A program made the position numbers and the translations under genes. Under the pieces are notes generated by a model, which saw only the letters and a program-made list of their open reading frames with translations, was not told the DNA's origin and made no database searches. This document shows, piece by piece, positions 45,861 through 52,197 of a stretch of 64,000 nt of DNA. This DNA is from Roseiarcus sp963835955 (lineage in GTDB: Bacteria > Pseudomonadota > Alphaproteobacteria > Rhizobiales > Beijerinckiaceae): assembly GCA_963835955.1 (NCBI GenBank), contig CAWIHZ010000005.1, forward strand, positions 1-64,000. Reading direction: 5' to 3'. Each line of letters starts with the position of its first letter. Positions within the stretch are counted from its first letter, which is position 1.

Positions 45861-46463
45861 TCAGGCGTGGCCGGCGTCGGACGACAGTTTGACCTCGTCG
45901 ACGCCCAGCATCGCCAGCGCACGGTCGTATTTGTGGGCGAAATCGGCGTCGAAGATGAGGCCCGTGTCGGCGGGGCAGGTCAGCCAGCCGTTGGCCAGAA
46001 TCTCGCTCTCGAGCTGCCCCGAGCTCCAGCCGGAATAGCCGAGCGCCAGCACAGCGCGAGCCGGACCGCTCCCCTTGGCGATGGCGCGCAGGATGTCGAT
46101 GGTCGCGGTCATGCAGACGTCGTCGGCGATCTTGACCGTGGAATCGTTGGCGCCGTAGTCGGCAGAGTGAAGCACGAAGCCGCGCCCGGTCTCGACCGGA
46201 CCGCCGCGCAGCACGCGCACTTCCTCGGCGCGGGCGGGCAGGCGAATCGCCTTCGCTTCCGGAACGATGTCGAGCTGCACCAACAGCTGGCCGAAGTCGA
46301 TCTCCTCGGCGCGCTGGTTGATGATGATTCCCATCGCGCCGTCATCGCGGTGGGCGCACATATATACAACCGATCGCGCGAACGGGCTTTCGCGCAGCGA
46401 GGGCATGGCGATCAGGAACTGCCCTTCCAGGCTGGTTGGCGGCGGGGGGTCTGCCCGTTTCAT
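45861..46463 (-). CDS. YqgE/AlgH family protein
   Basis: This 200-residue cytosolic protein has the DUF179 fold. Diagnostic segments are LEGQFLIAMPSLRESPFARSV near 12, VVYMCAHRDDGAMGIIINQR near 32, VLRGGPVETGRGFVLHS near 84 and ALGYSGWSSGQLESEI near 145. The function is not established; in many proteobacteria it sits near ruvX or the pyr genes. The start at 46463 gives the normal family length; the frame is open far upstream. It is convergent with recF (9 bases) and divergent from the DsbD-like gene. Confidence 0.9.
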   Translation of the reverse strand: MKRADPPPPTSLEGQFLIAMPSLRESPFARSVVYMCAHRDDGAMGIIINQRAEEIDFGQLLVQLDIVPEAKAIRLPARAEEVRVLRGGPVETGRGFVLHSADYGANDSTVKIADDVCMTATIDILRAIAKGSGPARAVLALGYSGWSSGQLESEILANGWLTCPADTGLIFDADFAHKYDRALAMLGVDEVKLSSDAGHA

Positions 46464-46544
46464 TCGACGACTCTGCGATTCTCGCTCATGGCGATGCGCG
46501 TTGTGGAATGCTAGTTGAAATCCCGCTAACGGTATAGATAAAGG

Positions 46545-47462
46545 ATGATGAAAACACGGCGCGGCGGACCCCCCAGATTTGTCGCCCCCGGTCGGTTCTC
46601 CGAGGGGCGCGCATTGCGCGTCGCGGTACGGGGGCGATCGGATCGCGCCACAACCCTCGGCGTGCGCCGCCGGGCGAAAGCCGTCGCCGGCGCCCTGGCG
46701 CTTATCGCGCTTGGCGGCCCTGCTCTGGCCGCCGACGGCTTCGCGACCGGCTGGGCGGCGAGCGCCAAGGCGCAGGCGCGTCTCGTCGCCGGGACCGACC
46801 GGCTGGCGGGATTCGAGATCAGGCTTGCGCCAGGCGCGATCACCTATTGGCGCGATCCCGGCGAAGCCGGACTGCCGCCGAGCTTCGATTTTTCGGCTTC
46901 CGACAATGTCGCTTCGGTCGAGCCGGAGTTTCCCGCGCCCAGGCGGATCAAGGAGGCCGACGGCAGCGAGGCTTTTGGCTACGAGGGGAGCGTCATTTTC
47001 CCCTTGCGCATAAAGCCTCGCGACGCCTCGAAGCCGGTCACGCTGGCGCTCCACGCCAATTTCGCCGTCTGCGAGAAAATCTGCCTGCCGGCCGAGGCCC
47101 GCCTCAGGCTGACGCTGGCCGACGCGGCGTCGCCCTACGCGGCCGAGGTCGAGGCCGCGCTCGCCGCCGTCCCGCGCGCGGTTGCGCCGAAGGCTTTCGG
47201 CGACCTCACCGCCGCCGACGCCAAGGGCTGGCGTCTGTGCGCGCCGGCTCGAGGAGGGCCGCCGCGCGACCTGTTCGTCGAACCGCCGTCCGGCTGGTGG
47301 CTGACGAGCGCGCCCGAGCCGGGCTCGAAGGGCGAGGACTGCTTCAGGATCGCGCTGCGCGACCAGCCGAAGGACGCGTCTTTGCCGGTCGCGCTGCGCC
47401 TGACCCTGACCGGCGGCGCCGGGCCGGTCGAGACGACGACGCAGGCCCCTGCTTTGCCGTAG
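46545..47462 (+). CDS. Exported DsbD alpha-domain-like protein
   Basis: This 305-residue protein consists of a signal sequence and a periplasmic part resembling the N-terminal (alpha) domain of the thiol-disulfide interchange protein DsbD. After an unusually long basic leader (about 45 residues), a hydrophobic stretch (AVAGALALIALGGPALA) ends at AADG. The core contains YWRDPGEAGLPPSFDF and FAVCEKICLPAEARL, with the conserved Cys pair near 175-179. It lacks the membrane and thioredoxin domains of DsbD. ATG 46545 is the first codon; a GTG about 39 codons later would give a normal signal peptide and may be the true start. Confidence 0.8.
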   Translation: MMKTRRGGPPRFVAPGRFSEGRALRVAVRGRSDRATTLGVRRRAKAVAGALALIALGGPALAADGFATGWAASAKAQARLVAGTDRLAGFEIRLAPGAITYWRDPGEAGLPPSFDFSASDNVASVEPEFPAPRRIKEADGSEAFGYEGSVIFPLRIKPRDASKPVTLALHANFAVCEKICLPAEARLRLTLADAASPYAAEVEAALAAVPRAVAPKAFGDLTAADAKGWRLCAPARGGPPRDLFVEPPSGWWLTSAPEPGSKGEDCFRIALRDQPKDASLPVALRLTLTGGAGPVETTTQAPALP

Positions 47463-47565
47463 CGTGCGCGCCGGCGCGGCGGCGGGTTCAGGATATTGAC
47501 CGTCTCTCAGGTGTTAATAATCGGCGCCGCGCCGCGCGGGCCCGGCGAGCGAAGGGAATGAAAGC

Positions 47566-47722
47566 CGGGGGGAAGCTAGCGAAAGCCCGCAGGGAAGCTA
47601 AAGAAAACAAGAGGGAAGCCAGGGAAAGGAAAAGGGAACGAAAGGAAAGCTCTTTATTTCCGCGAATCCGGGCTTTTCAAGGGCTTATGCGCGAATCCAA
47701 ATTAAATCTCTTTCCCGCGCCG
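47566..47722 (+). repeat. Polypurine intergenic repeat, copy B
   Basis: Second copy of the element at 39095-39250, in the same orientation and also just after a plus-strand gene (104 bases). The last 60 bases, from TTTCCGCGAATC through CAAGGGCTTATGCGCGAATC, are nearly identical. It lies in a convergent gap, so it may double as a transcription end region. Confidence 0.7.
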
Positions 47723-47733
47723 CAAAGCGCCGG

Positions 47734-48219
47734 TCAAGTCTCGCCGCCGGGCTCCGCCTCGCCCTCGGGCGCCGCCCGCGCCTGCGCCGTCTTGGCCTCT
47801 CTTGCTTTCAGCTGGGCGGCGATGCGGGTCATTTTGGCGTAGAGCCGCTGGCGCGCCGCCTCGTCGTAGACTTGAGGCGCGGCGGCGGCCGGCTGGTAGC
47901 GGTCGAGCCGCTCGATGAGCTTGAGATAGGGCTGAATCGCCTCGAGCGCGCCGCCGGCGAGCGCTCCCGCCGCGAGCTTGAGCGCCGGCTCGAGCCGCAT
48001 CAGTTGCAGGCGCGCGTGGTCGGCCGCCGGGTCGACGATCCGCTTCTCCAGCGCCTTGCTGACGATCTGACGGACGCGCCGGCCGGTCAGCCCCTCCTCG
48101 CGCGCGATCTCCGTGTAGGCCCAGCCCTCGCGTAAGCGCGCGAAGATGCGCGCCCGCCGCGATTCCCGGGCGACCCCGTTGAGCCGCCGCTTCGAGGCGA
48201 GCGCCGTCTGCTGAACCAT
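47734..48219 (-). CDS. Small helix-turn-helix protein
   Basis: This 161-residue protein has an N-terminal HTH resembling sigma-70 region 4 or LuxR-type helices (residues about 15-65: ARLREGWAYTEIAREEGLTG, then RRVRQIVSKALEKR). A long helical remainder contains LKLIERLDRY and a charged, Ala-rich tail (EAKTAQARAAPEGEAEPG). The ATG at 48219 has GGGAGAG upstream; 20 more codons are open before it. I know similar unnamed proteins in Rhizobiales but no tested role. It may be a nucleoid or phage-derived DNA-binding protein. Confidence 0.6.
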   Translation of the reverse strand: MVQQTALASKRRLNGVARESRRARIFARLREGWAYTEIAREEGLTGRRVRQIVSKALEKRIVDPAADHARLQLMRLEPALKLAAGALAGGALEAIQPYLKLIERLDRYQPAAAAPQVYDEAARQRLYAKMTRIAAQLKAREAKTAQARAAPEGEAEPGGET

Positions 48220-48474
48220 GCTGAACTCTCCCGCCGCGCCGGTTGCGCGGCTCGATCGATGGAAAGGGCAGGATAACATGGATTTTGATAATCAGAAAGA
48301 AATTGTCGACAGAAATTGTCGAAGAAATCCTGGCCTAAGCCGCGTACCCCTGCGTTTTCAGAGGGTTGCGCGACGAAAATTCAGCCAGCAGATTCCCTGA
48401 CCAGCGGGTCGAAGCAAAAAGGGAATTGAGTAAGCGTCGCTGCAATTCCGTAGCTCCGCGCTCGATCAGGAAAA

Positions 48475-48591
48475 CTGAGCGCCGCGCTCATGCCGGTGAA
48501 AGGCGGCATGTCGCCAACCCGAGCCGCGCAGCAAATCGGCCTTGGCCGATCAACCGTCTACCGCGAAATCCAAGGCCTCTCCAAAGTCTGA
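48475..48591 (+). pseudogene. C-terminal fragment of a serine recombinase/resolvase
   Basis: The last 38 codons before TGA 48589 read LSAALMPVKGGMSPTRAAQQ then IGLGRSTVYREIQGL. This is the Hin/Tn3-resolvase C-terminal helix-turn-helix. The catalytic N-terminal domain is absent and the frame upstream contains a stop. It marks a lost mobile element. The surrounding 48280-48633 contains no other gene. Confidence 0.6.
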
Positions 48592-48633
48592 CGTCTAAGC
48601 GTAGGATTTGGAACACCGATGACCCCTAAACGG

Positions 48634-49071
48634 TCACTCCGGCTCAATCACCCTGAATGCGCGGCTGCCGATTTCCGCCCCATTCTCCATATCGACGACC
48701 TTGGCTCGGATATCCTGTCCGGTCTGGGCGTCCACATAGCGCGCGATCCGGCCCCCGCCGCGATGTTTCTGTCCCCAGGCGCCGATCATGACCAGAACAG
48801 GCATGAAATCCCGCCCGGCGTCGGTCAGGACATACTCGTCCCGTGGGGGTCGCTCGGAGTATCGGCGCCTTTCGAGCAGGCCATCCACCGTCAGGGCGGC
48901 GAGACGCCTGGTCAAAATGGTCGGCGCGATCCCGAGGCTCTTGCGGAATTCGTCAAACCGACTGACGCCCAGCGCGGCGTCCCGGAGAATTAAAATGCTC
49001 CAGGAATCGCCGACGCAAGCAAGGCCTCGGGCGATCGGGCAGGTGGGCTGAGAGACGCGGTTTTTGTTCAT
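48634..49071 (-). CDS. HxlR-family transcriptional regulator
   Basis: This 145-residue winged-helix regulator of the MarR-like HxlR group has CPIARGLACVGDSWSILILR near residues 10-30 (with the family cysteine near the N-terminus), FDEFRKSLGIAPTILTRRLA as the recognition region, and the wing RRRYSERPPRDEYVLT near 75. These regulators often respond to electrophiles or aldehydes through the Cys. The ATG at 49071 overlaps an inverted repeat and has a weak ribosome site; a TTG at 49098 is possible. Divergent from an SDR gene it very likely represses. Confidence 0.88.
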   Translation of the reverse strand: MNKNRVSQPTCPIARGLACVGDSWSILILRDAALGVSRFDEFRKSLGIAPTILTRRLAALTVDGLLERRRYSERPPRDEYVLTDAGRDFMPVLVMIGAWGQKHRGGGRIARYVDAQTGQDIRAKVVDMENGAEIGSRAFRVIEPE

Positions 49072-49105
49072 ATCATTTCGATATTGACTTCGTATCAAAA
49101 TGATA
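49071..49105. promoter_or_regulatory. Candidate HxlR operator
   Basis: TATCATTT (49071-49078) and AAATGATA (49098-49105) form a perfect 8-base inverted repeat 19 bases apart, with an inner GATA...TATC pair. The centre lies about 70 bases before the SDR start and touches the HxlR start codon, allowing control of both genes by the regulator. Confidence 0.5.
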
Positions 49106-49156
49106 GTAGCATTTTTTGCAAGTCAGTTCCACCGTTGCATGGGGAAGGAAGAGAGA

Positions 49157-49972
49157 ATGAGCAGTGTCAATCGCGGCGTCGCCGTCGTCACGGGCGCATC
49201 CACGGGCATCGGGCGCGCAACCGCGATCACATTGGCGAAGGCTGGGTTTCGCGTCTTCGGCACCAGCCGGAATCCCATGTCCGACGGACCCGCCGGCGTG
49301 ACGATGCTCGTCTGTGACGTGGGCGACGACGCCTCAGTGGCCAAACTGGTCACGGACATCGTCGCCGAGGCCAGTCGCATCGACCTGCTGGTCAACAACG
49401 CCGGCATCGGCTTGTTGGGCGGCGCTGAGGAATCCTCGATCGCCCAAGCCCAGCGCCTCTTCGACATCAACGTCTTCGGCGCAATGCGCGTGACCAACGC
49501 CGTGTTGCCGATCATGCGACGGCAAGAGGGCGGGCGCATCGTCAACATGAGCTCCGTTCTGGGTCTGATACCGGCTCCGTTCAACGCCCTTTACGCCGCG
49601 ACCAAACACGCGATCGAAGGCTATTCGGAATCGCTCGACCATGAGCTGCGCACGCAGGGCATTCGCGTCGTGCTCGTCGAGCCCGCCTTTACCCGGACCT
49701 CGTTCGAGGACAATTTGGTCAAGCCGGATCAAGCGCTTGCTATCTATGATCTCGGCCGCGCGAGCTTGGGCGTGGTGATGCGCAAAGCCATGGAAACGGG
49801 CGACATGCCGGAAGTCGTCGCCGACACCGTTCTTAAGGCCGCGACCGACGCTCGTCCGAGGAGCCGTTACCCCGCTGGCAAGACGGCGCGGCAGGTCAGC
49901 CTTCTGCGCCGCTTCGTCCCCGAATCGGCGTTCGACAAGAGCCTAAGGAAGCAGAGCGGCCTCCCCGCTTAA
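49157..49972 (+). CDS. SDR-family oxidoreductase under HxlR control
   Basis: This 271-residue classical short-chain dehydrogenase has VVTGASTGIGRATAI near 10, LLVNNAGIG near 80, Ser in NMSSVLGLIP near 130 and Tyr-Lys in YAATKHAIEGYSESL near 145. The YxxxK with SxEL(D/S) tail pattern is typical of the retinol-dehydrogenase-like branch. ATG 49157 has GGGGAAGGAAGAG upstream; 19 earlier open codons have no ribosome site. Paired divergently with HxlR, it probably detoxifies an aldehyde or ketone that the regulator senses. Confidence 0.88.
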   Translation: MSSVNRGVAVVTGASTGIGRATAITLAKAGFRVFGTSRNPMSDGPAGVTMLVCDVGDDASVAKLVTDIVAEASRIDLLVNNAGIGLLGGAEESSIAQAQRLFDINVFGAMRVTNAVLPIMRRQEGGRIVNMSSVLGLIPAPFNALYAATKHAIEGYSESLDHELRTQGIRVVLVEPAFTRTSFEDNLVKPDQALAIYDLGRASLGVVMRKAMETGDMPEVVADTVLKAATDARPRSRYPAGKTARQVSLLRRFVPESAFDKSLRKQSGLPA

Positions 49973-50149
49973 GGGATTACGGCGACGGCGCACATTTTTG
50001 GCCCTTCAAGTCGCCTGGACCCGCTCCGCTCACCGAAGGCGTCGAGGGGGAGAGTTCGTCGATTGCGCTGTCAACGCGATCGCCGCAATCGCGTTGAATT
50101 CTCAACACTCAGGAAGCCTCAAGGAGTGTGGCCAACCCAACGGATTGGT

Positions 50150-50163
50150 TTGAGATAAATCAA
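50150..50163. promoter_or_regulatory. FNR/FixK-type box upstream of universal stress protein gene
   Basis: TTGAG-ATAA-ATCAA differs from the consensus TTGAT-N4-ATCAA at one base. Its centre is 68 bases before the start codon, suitable for class II or class I activation depending on the transcription start. Low-oxygen induction of universal stress proteins by FixK/FNR is known in rhizobia and purple bacteria. The rest of 49973-50224 has no gene. Confidence 0.55.
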
Positions 50164-50224
50164 AGCGACGCGAAAATCGCGCCCGTAAGAGCAATGAAGC
50201 AAAATGCTTTGACGGGGAATCGCA

Positions 50225-51004
50225 ATGTACAAGGAAATTCTCGTCTATCTCGATCCCTCGTCTGACACGGCGAGCCGTTTAAGGCTCGCAACGAAGCTGG
50301 CGCGTTCGCATGAGGCTCGTCTGACCGGGATGGAAGCCTGTTCGGCGGAGGCGTTTCAGGGAGAGTGGCTTGAACGGGCGACCCAACTTCATGACCTGTT
50401 TCAGGACGCGATCGAGTTGGCCGGGGTGAAGGGGCGCTATGTTACGATCGATCGCTGGAGGAGCTCTGGACGGCATGAATATGCGCATTACGCCGATCTG
50501 ATCGTCGCATCACAACCGGACGCCGGAACGAAAAAGCTGCTTTCAGCCGGAATTCCCGAGGACGTGCTTCTCACCGCGGGCGTTCCAATCCTTCTTCTGC
50601 CCTCTGGTTGGAGGGAACGCTCCGTAGGCGAGCGCATAACGATCGCGTGGAAATCAACTCGCGAGGCGACGCGCGCAGTTCACGACGCGATGCCGTTTCT
50701 CACCCGCGCGCAGAAGGTGATCGCCTTCACTTTTGGACCCAGGCCCGATGGATCGGGCGACGAACCCAACTCGTTGGTCGAACATCTGCGGCAGCACGGC
50801 GTTGTTGTCGAACCATCGAGGTGGTGGCTGAATTCCGCCGATCTGACGGCCGTGGAGGCAATGTTTGCTTGTCTCGACACGGAGGATTCGGATCTGATTG
50901 TGGCGGGCGCCTATGGGCACTCGCGCTGGGTTGAAGGCCTGTTTGGCGGGGTTAGCCATGATCTGGTCCGACAGCCTTCGCTTCCGGTTTTGCTGTCGCA
51001 CTGA
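50225..51004 (+). CDS. Universal stress protein (UspA family, tandem-like)
   Basis: This 259-residue cytosolic protein has a degenerate first Usp half (MYKEILVYLDPS onward to about 130) and a well-preserved second half. The C-terminal ATP-binding signature appears as GAYGHSRWVEGLFGGVSHDL, matching G-x2-G-x-S and the later G-x3-S. Such two-domain Usps support survival under starvation or low oxygen. The start is fixed by GACGGGGAAT just upstream. The FNR-like box before it fits redox control. The following 51005-51229 contains no gene. Confidence 0.88.
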   Translation: MYKEILVYLDPSSDTASRLRLATKLARSHEARLTGMEACSAEAFQGEWLERATQLHDLFQDAIELAGVKGRYVTIDRWRSSGRHEYAHYADLIVASQPDAGTKKLLSAGIPEDVLLTAGVPILLLPSGWRERSVGERITIAWKSTREATRAVHDAMPFLTRAQKVIAFTFGPRPDGSGDEPNSLVEHLRQHGVVVEPSRWWLNSADLTAVEAMFACLDTEDSDLIVAGAYGHSRWVEGLFGGVSHDLVRQPSLPVLLSH

Positions 51005-51229
51005 GGGCGTCGTCCGGCGCGGCCGTTCCCCCGCCAGGTCGGGCTCTTTCAGTCCAGCCGGGCGACGACGGCCGCACTTGCATTTTTCCCCTTTGGCGAG
51101 ATCGCCATGGCGGCGATCATGACGCCGCTTTCCCGGCTTTCCGGCCGGACGACCCGCGCCGACCGCCGCTCCGTAATCGATATATAATGGAATCGCGACC
51201 CGTCGATCGCGAACGCGACCGGTCGCCGT

Positions 51230-51496
51230 TCAGGCGACCTGATCGCGCGCGCCTTGATTCTTGATCGTCTGGATCGCCTCGAAGCCCTCGAACTCGGGAT
51301 GGCCGAGATAGAGCGGCTTGTTGGCGCCGGCGTCGCGATCGGCCGCGCGAAAATGTTCGGACTGCGTCCAGGCGGTGAAGGCGTCTTTGCTCGCCCAGAT
51401 CGTGTGCGACGAATAGAGCACGTGATCGTCGCGCTCGGGCCCCCGCAAGAGATGGAGCTCGAGGAACCCCGGCGCACATCCGCCCGAGATTTCGAC
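51230..51496 (-). pseudogene. Antibiotic biosynthesis monooxygenase (ABM/HmoA-like) domain, N-terminally truncated
   Basis: The frame ending at 51230 carries most of an ABM domain: GFLELHLLRGPERDDHVLYS, SHTIWASKDAFTAWTQSEHF and GHPEFEGFEAIQTIKNQ. HmoA-like proteins begin with a strand MFIAMNRFRV and about 20 residues before GF; these are missing, and the frame runs without a usable start into the antisense of the peroxiredoxin gene. The heme-contact Trp and His region is still present. It is most simply a truncated gene; a start on a rare codon cannot be excluded. Confidence 0.6.
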
Positions 51497-51595
51497 CCGC
51501 CCCGCCGCTTTACGCGACGCTCGCCAATCGACTACGCTCGCCGCTCCACATGCGGCCGTCTCAAGGCCGCGCTTCGTGACCGGGAAGGATCGAAC

Positions 51596-52084
51596 ATGAC
51601 CATCAAAATCGGCGAACGCCTGCCCAACGCAACCCTCCGCCAGGTGACGCCCGACGGGCCGAAGCCGGTCGAGACCAGGGATTATTTCGCCGGCAAGAGG
51701 ATCGTGCTGTTCGGGCTGCCGGGCGCTTTCACGCCGACCTGCCACAAGAACCATCTGCCGGGCTTCATCGTCAACGAGGCGGCGTTCAAGGCCAAGGGGG
51801 TCGAGGCCATCGCCATGACCTCGGTCAACGACCATCATGTGCTGAAGGCGTGGTCGGAGGCGAGCGGCGCCAAGGGCCATGTCGACTTTCTCGCCGACGG
51901 CAACGGCGAGTTCGCCAAGGCCCTGGGCCTCGACCTCGATCTTTCCGCCGGCGGCCTGGGGCTGCGCTCGAAGCGCTATTCGATGCTGGTCGAGGACGGC
52001 GTGGTGAAGGCGCTCAACATCGAACCGGAGCCGGGCAAGGCGGACATCTCCGGCGCCGAGCATCTGCTGACGCAGATCGCGTAG
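51596..52084 (+). CDS. Peroxiredoxin, Prx5/glutaredoxin-dependent type
   Basis: This 162-residue thiol peroxidase has the peroxidatic Cys in GAFTPTCHKNHLPGF near residue 48. The Thr and Arg that complete the active site are in the same motif and in SKRYSMLVEDGVV near 127. The N-terminal KIGERLPNATL and the spacing are those of the AhpC/TSA Prx5 subgroup (hybrid or GSH-dependent). It reduces H2O2 and organic hydroperoxides in the cytosol. ATG 51596 is preceded by GGGAAGG. It is convergent with topA. Confidence 0.9.
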   Translation: MTIKIGERLPNATLRQVTPDGPKPVETRDYFAGKRIVLFGLPGAFTPTCHKNHLPGFIVNEAAFKAKGVEAIAMTSVNDHHVLKAWSEASGAKGHVDFLADGNGEFAKALGLDLDLSAGGLGLRSKRYSMLVEDGVVKALNIEPEPGKADISGAEHLLTQIA

Positions 52085-52123
52085 GGCCCTCATCCGTCGG
52101 CCCTCATCCGGCCCTTCGGGCCA

Positions 52124-52147
52124 CCTTCTCCCGTGAATGGGAGAAGG
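52124..52147. repeat. Palindromic intergenic element between convergent genes
   Basis: CCTTCTCCC-GTGAAT-GGGAGAAGG is a perfect 9-bp stem with a 6-base loop, preceded by GGCCCTTCGGGCC (a second small hairpin at 52110-52122). The CCTCATCCGGCCCTTCGGGC-type sequence is a common dispersed element in alphaproteobacterial intergenic regions. Here it also may end transcription of both the peroxiredoxin gene and topA. Confidence 0.6.
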
Positions 52148-52197
52148 GATCGCAGAGCCCCGCTCCCGCTCGCGGGACAGGCGCTGGGGCGAGGGCC

